Assembly: GCA_963832725.1 (NCBI GenBank)
Contig: CAWHVG010000005.1
Coordinates: forward strand, 806,001-870,000
Direction of reading: 5' to 3'
DNA from: JAEZBP01 sp963832725
Lineage (GTDB): Bacteria > Myxococcota_A > Polyangia > Polyangiales > Sandaracinaceae
DNA length: 64,000 nt
Below are positions 48,322 to 58,951 of this stretch, piece by piece (position 1 is the first letter of the stretch; every line of letters starts with the position of its first letter). The translations under genes were made by a program, and so were the position numbers. The notes below the pieces were generated by a model. The model saw only the letters and a list, made by a program, of their open reading frames with translations. It was not told the DNA's origin and did not search any database.

Positions 48322-51300
48322 ATGGCCGAGCCCCCTCGTCGCAGCACGGACGACACGGCTGAGCCTCCTCGAGAGGCCCGTCGCGTGGCCCCACCTCCGC
48401 CCGGCCGCGCACCGTCCGGAGATGGGTCGCCGAGACCGAGCCCCCCTCCGCGCACAACGCTTCCGCACGGAGCGCGTCCCCCGAGCCCGCCCAGCGCACC
48501 CAGACCGCGGGCCAAATCCCCGAGCGGACCGGGCGCACCGCCACCGCCGCCTCCGCGTGCGACTGCACCCCGGGCGCACGCCACACCGGCTCCGCAGACG
48601 CCGGCTCCGCAGACCTCGGCCCCTCGCTCGCCGACTCCTCAGCCCGCGGATGCGCCGGCGCCGGCTTCCTCGCCGGACACGGTGCCGCCCTCCCGACTGC
48701 GCGCGCTCTGCCAAGCGCAGCTCGAGGCGGAGACCGACCCCGCCCGCAAAGCGCGCCTGCACTACGAGCTCGGGCGGCTCACCGAGGCCGAGCTCGGCGA
48801 TCGGCGCGCCGCCGCAGACTGCTACCGCGCCGCGCTCCGCTTCGCGCCGGATCACCTCGCGGCCATCCGCGCGGCCCGGCGCGCGCTCGCGGCGGCGGGC
48901 GACCACGCGGCGCTGCCGGCGCTCTTCGACGCCGAGCTCACCATCACCCGCGATCCGAGCGCACGAGCGCGCCTGCTCATCGCCAAGGGGCGCGTCCTCG
49001 AGACCCGACTCCGGCGCGCGAGTGAGTCGCTCTCCGTCTACCGGGAAGCGGTCGCGCTCGATCCGGGCAACGTCACCGCACTCTCGGCCGTGGAGCGCGG
49101 TCACCGGCGGGATGGCGCGTGGGCCGAGCTGGTGCGGACCGAGCTGGCGCTGGCGAGCGCCCTCGGCGACCCGGGGCTGATGGCGGCGCGGATTGCCAGC
49201 GCGGCGCACCTGACCGAGACCAAGCTGGGCGATGCGAGCGGCGCGGCGGCGCTCTACGAGTCGGCGCTCGAGACCGAGCCGATGGCCAGCCCGGCGCTGG
49301 CGCACGTCAAGCGCCTGGCCCGGAACCAGGGCCGGTGGCACGCCCTGGTGGCGGCGCTCCGCAAAGAGCACGGGCTCTGCGGCGACGACCACACGAAGCA
49401 TGCGATCCTCACGACGATCGCCGACGTCCAGGAGCGCTACCTCGCCGACGCGCCCGGCGCGATCGAGACGCTGGAGGAAGCGCTGGCGGCGCGCCCGCAC
49501 GACCGCGCGGTGTTGACCGAGCTCGCGCGCCTGAGCGAGGCACACGGCCGGCCGCCCGTCTCGCCGCTCGCGCGACTCACCGAGGAGACCGAGGAGCCCA
49601 CGGAGCTGGCCGCGATTCTGCCACCGTCTCGGTCGCACCTTCGAGCAGATGCTCGGGGACGGCGACCGCGCGCGGCCCTGGTACGAGCGCGCGTTGAGCG
49701 CCAATCCGACGCACACCGCGTCCGCCCTCGCCCTCATCCGCCGCTACGAGGAGCGCGAGGAGCACGCCGAGCTCCTGCGGGTGCTGGCGACCCGCGCCGA
49801 GGCCATCGCCGACACCACGGAGCAAGCCCGCCTCCAGCACCGGATGGGCACGCTCCTCGACGGGCACGGCCAACACGACGACGCCACCCGTCATCACGCG
49901 CGGGCGCTCGCCCTCGACCCGGACCACCACGCGTCGTTCCGGGCGCTGACCCGGCTGCACACGGCGGCGGGGCGGTGGCGCGAGCTGGCCAACCTCTACG
50001 CAGGCGCCATCAATCGCGCGCCACACGACGGGCAGGCCACCGCCTGGCTCTTCCGGCTCGGCGCGGTGCTCGAAGACCGGCTCGGCGACGTGGAAGGCGC
50101 GCTGGCCGCGTACGAGCGCGTCCTGGAGCGTGCGCCGGCGGACCTCGGCGCGTTGCACGCGATCGCGCGGAGCGCCGAACGAGCGGGGCGCTTCGAGCGC
50201 GCGGTCGAGGCCTTGCGTATGGAGGCGAGCCTCTCTTCCGAGCCGGCGCGGCGAGACGCGCTCCTGCACGAGGCGGCGGTCCGGACGGCCGAGCAGCTGG
50301 GCGACCTCCAAGGCGGGATGCGTTCGTTGGAAGCAATTCCTCCGGGACTCCCCGGCCCACCGGCCGAGCCTCGAGAGCCTGGCCGAGCTCGCCGAGCAGG
50401 CCGGACAGTGGGAGAAGGTCGTCTCCTTCCTCGAGCGCATCCTGCCGCTGGTCGGTTCACGCGATCAGGTCCGGCTCCACCATCGCATCGGCGAAATCCG
50501 CGCCACCCAGCTCGGCGCCCACGCCGACGCGGTGCACTCGTTCTCCCGCGCGCTCGCGCTCGACCCCGACTTCGAGCCCGCCCGGGAAGCGCGCATCGCC
50601 GCGCTCGAGCAGACCGGCACCTGGGACGCGCTGGCCACCGCGCTCGAGGAGCGCATGGAGAGGCTGCGCGCCGCGCTCAATCGCGCACGGGTCGCGACCC
50701 GCATCGGCGCCATCTACGAAGAGAAGCTGAACGACCCCTCCCAGGCGCTCTCGGCGTACGAGAAGGCACTCGAAGCGGAGCCTCTTCACCGCCCGGCGCT
50801 CGACGCACGCGAGCGCCTGCTGACGGAGGCCGGAGACGGCGAGCGACTGGCCACCGCGCTCTCCGAAGAGGCCGCCCGCACCGAAGATCACTTCGAGCGC
50901 ACCCAGGCCGCGCTCCGGTCGGCGCTGGTGCGCGCCGAGACCCAGGGCGCGGCGTCGCTCAGCTCCTTCCGGCCCGTGTTCGCCGCGAAGTCCGATCACG
51001 TGGGCGCGCTCCTGGCCGTGGAGTACGTGTACCGCGGCGCCGGGGACACGGCGGGGCTGGCGGCGACGTACGATCGGCTGGCCAGCGTGACCACCGACCC
51101 GAAGGCCAAGCTCGCGGCGCTGGCCGAGCTCGCCGCCGCGCGCGAGACCGAGGGCGGCGACATCGCCGGTGTGGCGGCTCAGATCCTGAAGCTCGCGCCC
51201 GACGATCCCGACGCGCTCGAGGCGCTCTCGCAGGGCGCGGCACAGAGCGGCGACGCGGAGACCGAGATCGAGGCGCACACGCGCCTGGCCAAGAACGCGC

Positions 51301-53543
51301 GCGAAGCGAGCGCCGTCGCGCACCACCACCAGCGCGTGGGCGAGCTTCGACTCTCGGCGGGGGACGCTGGAGGCGCCCTGGCTGCCTTCCGCGCCGCGCT
51401 GGCCGCCGATCCGCAGAGCCTCGGTGCGAGCGACGGTCTCACCCGCGCCGCCAGAGCGGCCTCCGATCCGGGCGCGATGCGCGACGCGTCGCGCTACGAG
51501 ACGCTGGTCACTCGCGATCGCGAGGCGGCGGTGGCGCTGCTCCGCGACGCGGCGCACCTCTACTTCGAGTCCAACCACGAAGACGAGGCCGCCTCGTGCT
51601 ACGGCGAGGCGCTCTCGCTGGCCCCCGACGATCCGGAAGCGGCCACCGGGCTGATGGCCACCATGATGCGGAGCGACCGGATCCCGCACCTGGTGGATCT
51701 GTTGACCCGCGCCGCGCACGCCGCGACCGACCCGGGCCGCGCCGCGGTTCTGCACCTCACCTCGGCGCTGCTCTCCGCGGACCTGCTGGAGGATCTGGAC
51801 CAGGCGGTGACCGCGACCCGCCGCGCGCTGGCCGCGCGCCCGAACCACGAGGTCGCGACCGAGAGTCTGGCCACCTACCTCGAGCGGAGCGGTCAGTGGA
51901 CCGAGGCGGCCGAGATCTTGGAGGTGTGGATGAAGCGGGCCCGCGGCGACGCGCTCGTCGGCGGCCACCTCCGGATCGCCGCGATCGCCGAGCAGCACCT
52001 CCACGAGCACGACCGCGCGATGCGGAGCCTGCGAACGGTCCTCTCGCTCGACCCGGACAACGCGGAGGCGCTGACCTCGCTGGTGCGGCTCGAGCGGCTG
52101 CGCGGCAACGACGAGGAGGCGCTCCGGCTCGCGCGCTCGCTGATCAACGTGGTCGAGGACGAGGATCAGCGCGCCGCCGCGCTGGCCGAGCTGGCAGAGC
52201 TCGAGAAGGCCCGAGGGCAGCTCGACGAAGCCGCGAAGGCGGCCTACTGGGCGATCGGCGTGCAGGGCCCGTCCGGCACCGCCGCGCGCCTCTATCGCGG
52301 GCTGATCGCGCACGCGCCGCAGCACGCATCGTGGGATCACTACGTCGCGGCGCTGATGACCTACGTGGAGCGCGCCAAGGGCAGGCGCCGGGGCGACATG
52401 GCCCGCGGCTACCGCGAGCTGGCGCGCGTCTTCGGCGAGGCCCGGCACCAGCCTGAGCGGGCGATCGCCGTCCTGCGTGAAGGGGTGAACGCCTGCCCGC
52501 ACGACGCCTCCATCTCCCTGGCGCTGGTGAACGCGCTGAAGCAAGCGAACGCGGATAGCGAAGCGCTGATCGAGCTCCGGCGCTTCCTGAGCCTGGACGT
52601 GTCGGAGGTGGGCGCTTGGCGCGCGCTGGCCGACGTGCTCCAGCGGATGGGCGCTCCCGGCGGCGGCGCGACCGCGCTCGCACCGCTGGTGGTGCTCGGA
52701 CAGGCGACGCCGGAGGAGCAGCGGGCGGTCCGCGCGGGGCCGATCCGGGCCGGCAGCGCGCCGGCGGGAATCCTCGGCGAGGCGGGCCTCAGGCGCCTCT
52801 TGGACTCGAGCGCGCTCGACGAGAGCCCGGCGCAGGTCATCCCCGCGCTGAGCGAGATCATCACCAAGCTGGAGGGCATCGACTACGAGCGCTGGGGCGT
52901 GAACAAGCGGGACCGGATCCGCGCCAACGACCTCCACCCACTGCGGGTCATGGCCGACCGCATCGGCCGCATCTTCGGCGTCCCCGAGTTCGATCTCTTC
53001 GTGGGCGTCACCAGCGTGCTGCGACCCTTCATGATCTCGGGCGGCCCACCGGCGCTCTTGGTCCCGGCCTCGCTGGAGGCCGCGCCCGAGCCGGTGCTGA
53101 CCTTCCATCTGGCCCGGCCGCTGGCGCTGCTCTCGCGCGGGCTCCACGCGCTCGATCACGTGGACGACATGGCGCTGGAGCGCATCCTGGTGGGGACCGT
53201 GCGGCAGTTCGATCCCGCCTTCATCCTCGACCCGATCATGGACGAGGCGTCGCTGGACGCGGACTCGCGCCGGGTGAACAAAGCGATCGGGTTCTTCTCG
53301 CGCAACCGGATCCAGGAGGCGGCGAATCTCTTCGCCGCGTCGCCGCGGCCGATCGCGCCGTGGTCGCGAGAGATCCGAAAGCTCGCCACGCGAGCGGCGC
53401 TCCTGGTGGCGGACGATCTGGTGTCGACGCTGGAGGCGCTGGGAGAGCCCCTCGGCGACGACAACTACGCGAGCGATCTGGCGCGCTTCTGGGTGAGCGA
53501 CCCGGCGATGCGCTTCCGGCGCGCGGTCCTGCTCCAGCCCTGA
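48322..53543 (+). CDS. Second large TPR protein (~1,740 residues) with a Pro-rich N-terminus (two frameshifts)
   Basis: The ATG at 48322 follows GGGAGA. The first ~120 residues are almost all Pro/Ala/Ser/Arg (PPPPPRATAPRAHATPAPQT), a likely disordered tether. TPR/Sel1-like units follow to about residue 1,450 (LHYELGRLTEAELGDRRAAA, ALYESALETEPMASPALAHV, RVATRIGAIYEEKLNDPSQA, LSAYEKALEAEPLHRPALDA), often spaced as ~38-residue pairs. The last ~260 residues are a different domain with no TPR pattern (SEIITKLEGIDYERWGVNKR, GRIFGVPEFDLFVGVTSVLR, LTFHLARPLALLSRGLHALD). Indels lie near 49622 and 50330. It begins 91 bp after the FHA-sigma54 gene, so it may be in its operon. Confidence 0.85.
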
Positions 53544-53691
53544 CGCCTGCGCAGCGGAGGCGCGCCGGCGGCACGACCCAGGCCGCTCGGTGCGCCACGA
53601 TCGTTTCGCCGCGCCGGAGCCGCCTCGTCCACGGCGGGATGCTCCGCATCGAGGGCTCGCGGGACGGCGATCGGGGACTCGTGGACGGAAG

Positions 53692-54855
53692 GTGAGCTCG
53701 ACGGATGCACCGCCGCGCTTCTCGCTCGCCGCCGGCGGTCCCTTCCACCGCGCGCTCGTCGCGCTCCGTCTGATGGGGCCCGCGATGTCGCTCACCGCCC
53801 GGCGATGCCTCGCTCTCACGGCCCTGACTTGGGTGCCGATCATCGTGCTCACCACCGCCGAAGGGACCCTCGTGTCGGGCCCAGGTCCCGCGATGAAGGA
53901 TGTCTCGCTGCACCTGCGCTTCTTGCTGGCGCTGCCGCTGTTCACGATCGGAGAGCGCGCGGTGGAGCATCGCTTCTCTCGCGCGGTGGCCCACCTGCCC
54001 GTGACCGGCCTGATCGATGCGAAAAACCGCGGCGCCTACGAGGGTGCGATCGCGCGTGCGCACCGGATGCGGGACTCGGTGCTGGCCGAGGTCCTGGTCC
54101 TCGTGGTCGCGTGCGCCCTCTCCTTCATCGATCTCGGCGAGGTGATCCGAAACGAGCCGGCGAGCTGGATCCTCCCAACGCCGACCGGGCACCCCTCGAT
54201 CGCCGGCCTCTGGTTCTTCTTCGTCAGCGCGCCGCTCTTTCGCTTCGTGGGGCTCCGCTGGCTCTGGCGCCTGGCGCTGTGGACCGCCTTCCTGATCGCG
54301 CTCGCGCGCACGGATCTGCGTTTGAGCGCGACGCACCCCGACCGGCGAGGCGGCCTCTCCGTCCTCTGCGTCGCCCATTCTTCCTTCGGCTGGGTGATCT
54401 TCGCGTTCGGAGTCTCCATCGCGTCCTACTTCGCGGAGTTCGTCTTGCGCGAGCAAGTATCCGTTCAGGTCTTCTGGAAGGAGACCCTCGCCTTCACCAT
54501 CTTGGCGCCGGCGATCTTCTCGAGCCCGCTCTTGGCGTTCGCCTGGCCCATCGAGCGCTGCAAGAGGCGCTATCACGAGGACTACGGCGCCGCCGCGGCC
54601 GATTTCGTCCGCCGCTACGACCCGGCCTGGGTCCTGGACGCCTCGCGCGAGCCCATCCCGCTCGGCAGCGGGGAGACATCCGCCCACGCCGACCTCGGCA
54701 CCAGCTTCGAGCTCAGCACGGGCGTCCACTCGATCCCGGTCACCAAGGAAGAGTATCTCTTTCTCTTCGCGGCCGCGGCGATCCCGATGATCGCGTTTCT
54801 GATGATGCAGATCCCGATATTGGAGATCCTGTCACACCTCCGAGAGGCGCTCTGA
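53692..54855 (+). CDS. Polytopic membrane protein of unknown function
   Basis: A 387-residue protein, GTG start at 53692. It opens with APPRFSLAAGGPFHRALVAL and has about six membrane helices (CLALTALTWVPIIVLTTAEG, LAEVLVLVVACALSFIDLGE, GLWFFFVSAPLFRFVGLRWL, FGWVIFAFGVSIASYFAEFV, TILAPAIFSSPLLAFAWPIE, FLFAAAAIPMIAFLMMQIPI). Between helices 5 and 6 is a ~100-residue soluble loop (RRYDPAWVLDASREPIPLGS). It belongs to a widespread uncharacterised family found in soil bacteria; no transport motif is evident. Confidence 0.75.
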   Translation: MSSTDAPPRFSLAAGGPFHRALVALRLMGPAMSLTARRCLALTALTWVPIIVLTTAEGTLVSGPGPAMKDVSLHLRFLLALPLFTIGERAVEHRFSRAVAHLPVTGLIDAKNRGAYEGAIARAHRMRDSVLAEVLVLVVACALSFIDLGEVIRNEPASWILPTPTGHPSIAGLWFFFVSAPLFRFVGLRWLWRLALWTAFLIALARTDLRLSATHPDRRGGLSVLCVAHSSFGWVIFAFGVSIASYFAEFVLREQVSVQVFWKETLAFTILAPAIFSSPLLAFAWPIERCKRRYHEDYGAAAADFVRRYDPAWVLDASREPIPLGSGETSAHADLGTSFELSTGVHSIPVTKEEYLFLFAAAAIPMIAFLMMQIPILEILSHLREAL

Positions 54856-54863
54856 GCGCTCGC

Positions 54864-55793
54864 CTATCCCGCAGGTTGCCGCGCACGGGGCGTACGCCGG
54901 TGGTGGTGGTGGTGCTTCTTCTTCGTCCGCGGCACCCCCGGCGGCCCCTCATCGAACGCGCAGAGGCGGATCGTGGCGTCGCGGAGGTGCGCGTCCTCGA
55001 GGCGCGCGCCTCGGAAATCGCTCGCGTGGAGGTGCGCTCGCTCGAGGTGGACGCCGCGCAGATCCGCGCCGGCGAACGAGGTCGCGCCTCGGGCGGCGAG
55101 CGCGCTCGCGACCCGCTCTATCCAGGGATAGCCGGGGCTGCCTCGGAGCGCGCGCTGTCCGGCGACCAACGCACCGATGGCGATCGCGGTCGCCGTGAGC
55201 CCGCCTCCGAGCGCGGCGCCCACCAGCGCCCCCGAGATTGCGACCGCGAAGAAGAAGAGCGCGCCGACCCCGCCCGCCACGAGGCGCGCGAGGACGGCCA
55301 GGACGAGGATGACCGCCACGCAGAGGAAGAACGCGGCCGTGGTCCAGAGCGCCCGCCCCGTGCCGACGCCCGTCGAGGCCACAATCAGCGCGCCCGCGAC
55401 CGAGAGCGCCGTGATGACGGGAAGCACCCGCGTCATGGCCCGCCACAGCCCCCTCACCGCCGCGACGACGAGCAGCAGCACGAGCGAGATCGCCACGAGG
55501 ATCCCGAGCGCCCGCACCTGGGGCACGGGGCTCGTCATCGCGCGCTGCAAGAGCCGGCCCGCGTAGCCCGACGCCGCGCCGGCCGCGATCGAGACCGCGA
55601 GCGCCAGCGCGGTCATCAGCGCCGCCCACGCCGGTCGCATCCCCGTCCGGATCTCACGCAAATCGGCGTCGCGCAGGTCCGCGCCATGAAAGTCCGCGCC
55701 GCGTACGTCCGCCCCGCGCAGCGAGGCGCCGGCCAGCGATCTGCCCGCGAAGCTGCAGCCCCTGAGATCCAGATCCTCCGGCGTCCTCGCCAT
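54864..55793 (-). CDS. Pentapeptide-repeat protein split around a membrane domain
   Basis: A 309-residue protein. Residues 5-50 are pentapeptide repeats of the A(D/N)LxG type (GRSLAGASLRGADVRGADFH, GADLRDADLR). Residues ~52-215 hold four to six membrane helices (AALMTALALAVSIAAGAASG, VISLVLLLVVAAVRGLW-like, GGVGALFFFAVAISGALVGA). Residues ~240-285 resume the pentapeptides (FAGADLRGVHLERAHLHASD, FRGARLEDAHLRDA). The C-terminus is KKKHHHHHRRTPRARQ, a natural His run. The two half-helices may pack together on one side of the membrane. The function is unknown. It converges on the preceding gene with 8 bp between stops. Confidence 0.8.
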   Translation of the reverse strand: MARTPEDLDLRGCSFAGRSLAGASLRGADVRGADFHGADLRDADLREIRTGMRPAWAALMTALALAVSIAAGAASGYAGRLLQRAMTSPVPQVRALGILVAISLVLLLVVAAVRGLWRAMTRVLPVITALSVAGALIVASTGVGTGRALWTTAAFFLCVAVILVLAVLARLVAGGVGALFFFAVAISGALVGAALGGGLTATAIAIGALVAGQRALRGSPGYPWIERVASALAARGATSFAGADLRGVHLERAHLHASDFRGARLEDAHLRDATIRLCAFDEGPPGVPRTKKKHHHHHRRTPRARQPAG

Positions 55794-56002
55794 GACGGAC
55801 GGGGTCTGCAGGTTCCGGACCGCAAGGGCGGGCGCGGGAGCCGCCCCGGGAGGACGCGTGCGCCACGTAGCAAGCGAGCATCGAGGCCCGCGCGGTGGGC
55901 AGTCGGCGCTGCGAGCATCCCTCTCGGGAGCTCGAGGCCGACCGCCGTGGTCCGTCGCAGCCGAACGCCGCCCGTTCCATCACGGTCGGGCGGCGCTCTG
56001 CG

Positions 56003-57980
56003 TCAGAGCAGCTGCAAACGATAGATCGTGGTGAGCGTGCCGGGCTCGATGTAGAGCCAGCCGTCCTGGTGCACCGAGCACGAGCCGTTGTTGCCGTGGT
56101 CGATCGGGTAGTCGGGGATCGGCGCCCAGGTGTCGGTCGCGATCGTGTACTGCCAGAAGCGTGCTGCCGGAGCTGCCCCCCGCTGCGTAGATGTGACCCG
56201 AGCGGTCGGCGCAGAAGATGTCGTTCAGCATCGACTCCGGGATGGGGGTCAGCTCGGTGACGGCTCCGCTCGCGATGTCGAGGCGGTAGAGGTTCGGTGC
56301 GCCGTAGCCGCCGAAGTAGATGCTGTCCGTGAAGCCGTCGTAGCCCAGCCGTGTCTCGTAGGTATTGGTGGTGACGCCCGTCGGGAAGAGAGCGGCGGTG
56401 CCGGCCGCCACGTCATAGCGGATGAGCTGCTCCGAGGTGCTGGTGTAGCCCCAGAGGTTGCCGGCGTCGTCGGTCACCGTCATCGAATGGTCATCGCCCG
56501 TGGGCAGCGTCGTGGGCGGCGTGCTCCAGGCGTCCGCCATCGGGTCGTAGCGGTAGACGTTCGGCGGGCGGATCTCCCAGATCGCGCCGGCAGCGGCCGC
56601 GGGCGAGCCCCAGCCCGCGAGATCACTGGGCGGCGAAGCGAGCGTCACCCACATGCCGGTCGAGAGATCCTGCCGGACGAAGCTCGTGCTGCTCCCCGCG
56701 TACATGTACGGGGAGCCCGAGCGAACCCACGCCTGCAGGCCGCGGCCCGTCGTGCTGGGCGCAACGGGCTCCCAGGTCGAGCCGGTCGCGCCCGAGAACC
56801 CGCGCAGCGGCTGACACGTCCCGCTGAAGCATGCCTCGCCGGGACCGCAGGCCGTCCCGCAGGCGCCGCAGTTGGCGGGGTCGTAGTCGGTGCTCGTGCA
56901 CATGCCGCTGCAGTTGGTCAGCCCCGCGCCGCACGAGAGCGTGCAGGTGCCGGCGACGCAGACCTCGCCGTCCCCGCACACCGTGGCGCAGTCGCCGCAG
57001 TGGCTCCGGTTGGTCAGCGTGTCGACGCACGCGTCGCCGCAGAGCGTCGCCGTCGAGCCGCCACAGACCTGGGTGCACGTGCCCGCCGTGCAGACATCGC
57101 CGGACGCGCAGGCGTTCCCACAGCCGCCGCAGTTCGCCTCGTCGGTGTCCGTGTTCACGCAGGCATCGGTGCAGAGCGTCGGCGTCGAGCCACCGCAGGT
57201 CGGGCCGCAGGTCCCGCCACTGCACACCTCGCCGGAAGCGCAGGCGTTGCCACATCCCCCGCAGTTGGCGCGGTCGGTGTCCGTGTTCGAGCATCCGTCG
57301 CCGCACGCCGTCGGCGTCGAGCCGCCGCAGGTGGCCTGACAGGTTCCGCTGCTGCAGACCTGCCCGGTTCCGCAGGGATTTCCGCCCGCGCCAGCGCAGC
57401 CGCCGCAGTGGTTGCGATCGATCATCGTGTTCACGCACGCGTCGCCGCAGAGCGTCGGCGTCGAGCCACCGCAGCTGAGCTGGCAGGTCCCGCCGCTGCA
57501 CACCTCGCCGTCGCCGCACGCCGTACCGCAGCCGCCGCAGTTCGCCCGGTCGGTGTCGGTGTTGACACACGCGTCGCCGCAGAGCGTGGGCGTCGAGCCA
57601 CCGCAGCTCTGCTGACAGCTCCCACCGCTGCACACCTCACCATCGCCGCACGCCGTGCCGCAGTCGCCACAGCTCGCCGCGTCGATCATCGTGTTCACGC
57701 ATGCGGCGCCGCAGAGCGTCGGCGTGGAGCCGCCGCAGCTGATCCCGCAGGCGCCGACCGAGCAGACCTCGCCGGAAAGGCAGACGTTTCCGCAGCCCCC
57801 GCAGTTCATCCGGTCACTCGAGACGTCCGCGCACGCGCTCCCGCACTCGGTCTGTCCAGCGGGACAGGCGGGGCCGCCATCGGTCCCACCGTCATCGTTG
57901 CCGTTGCCGACGATCGCCGTACCGCAGCCGGCCAGGCCAAGCAGACCCAGGCTCATCACGAGCAGGAGGTTGTTCTTCAT
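56003..57980 (-). CDS. Stig1-like Cys-repeat lipoprotein with a propeller end (one frameshift)
   Basis: About 659 residues. The ATG at 57980 follows GAGGAG. The signal MKNNLLLVMSLGLLGLAGC is followed by a short DGG linker and about eight ~42-residue cysteine units of the form CGGSTPTLCGDACVNTDTDR, ANCGGCGxACxxGEVCSGGTC. The units then change to Kelch/propeller-like strands (YMYAGSSTSFVRQDLSTGMW, PNVYRYDPMADAWSTPP, LYRLDIASGAVTELTPIPES). The frame changes near 56163: GSTLLAVHD is repaired to RFWQYTIATDTWAPIPDYPI, and the true stop is at 56003. TATACT lies about 70 nt upstream. It is probably a surface-bound binding protein. Confidence 0.8.
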
Positions 57981-58315
57981 GGAGCGCTCTCCTCGAGTCG
58001 ACGTAAGAAAATCGGCTAACCAAAACGGCAACAACGGAAACATCCGTCGATAGTATACAGAACGCCGGATGAGGTGCCCAGATCGGTGACGGAAGAAATC
58101 CTTCCGACGCGCTGCGCGAGCCCCGTGCTGCCCGCGCGGCACGCTCCCCGCCGCTCGAGCCCCTCCGACATGGCCCATCGACCGATCGAGTTCTTTTTTT
58201 CTCACGCAGGACGCGCCGCACCGAGGGTGCGTTCGGGCGCCACGCAGCGCTCGACTCGAGGTCGCATGAACACGATCGCCTGCCGTGCGCTGCTCGCCGG
58301 TCGAGCCCGGTCGGC
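57981..58315. other. Intergenic region with the promoter of the Stig1-like gene
   Basis: About 335 bp. TATACT on the reverse strand (58052-58057) inside a locally AT-rich patch is a good -10 candidate for the gene starting at 57980. No gene is seen in the rest. Confidence 0.4.
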
Positions 58316-58948
58316 TCAGCGCGCCTGAACGGCCCGCGCCAACCCGTCGAGCAGCGGTCGGATGCGCGCGCGCTCCAGCTTGAGACCGACCCGATTGGCG
58401 ACCACGACCGTCGACACGTCACAGACGTGCTCGAGCTCGACCAGCCCGTTCTGGCGCAGCGTCTCGCCGCTCTCGACGATGTCCACGATCCGGTCCGCCA
58501 GCCCCGTCAGGGGCGCCAGCTCCACCGAGCCGTTCACGTAGATGATCTCCACCGGCCGCCCCTGCCGGCTGTAGTGCCGAGCGGCGATGTTCTGGAACTT
58601 GGTCGCGACCCGCAGCTCACGGGCCGGCTCCGGCGCGTCCGGCAGGCCGGCCACCATCATCCGGCAGCGGCCGATCCCGAGATCGAGCGGCGCGTAGAGG
58701 TCGTAGTCGCGCTCGAGCAGCACGTCGCGACCGACCACGCCGAGATCCGCCGCGCCGTACTCGACGTAGGTCGGCACGTCGTCCGGCTTGAGCAGGAGAT
58801 AGGCGATGCCGGACTTCGGATCCTCGCGCGTGAGCCGCCGATCGTTCGCCAGCAGGACCGACGCGTCGTATCCGGCACGCTCGATCAGCGGACAGAGCTG
58901 CTCGAGGATGCGCCCCTTGGGCACGGCGATGGTGAGCGGGCGACCCAT
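58316..58948 (-). CDS. hisG: ATP phosphoribosyltransferase, short form
   Basis: First enzyme of histidine biosynthesis: ATP + PRPP to phosphoribosyl-ATP. The 210-residue protein starts MGRPLTIAVPKGRILEQLCP and contains the periplasmic-binding-like catalytic core: SGIAYLLLKPDDVPTYVEYG, AADLGVVGRDVLLE, LRVATKFQNIAARHYSRQG and the PRPP-binding loop IIYVNGSVELAPLTGLADRI. It lacks the ~80-residue C-terminal regulatory domain, so it is the HisG-S type, which usually needs the HisZ partner for activity and feedback. No hisZ lies in this window. It follows murA by 3 nt and is surely cotranscribed. Confidence 0.95.
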   Translation of the reverse strand: MGRPLTIAVPKGRILEQLCPLIERAGYDASVLLANDRRLTREDPKSGIAYLLLKPDDVPTYVEYGAADLGVVGRDVLLERDYDLYAPLDLGIGRCRMMVAGLPDAPEPARELRVATKFQNIAARHYSRQGRPVEIIYVNGSVELAPLTGLADRIVDIVESGETLRQNGLVELEHVCDVSTVVVANRVGLKLERARIRPLLDGLARAVQAR

Positions 58949-58951
58949 CGA

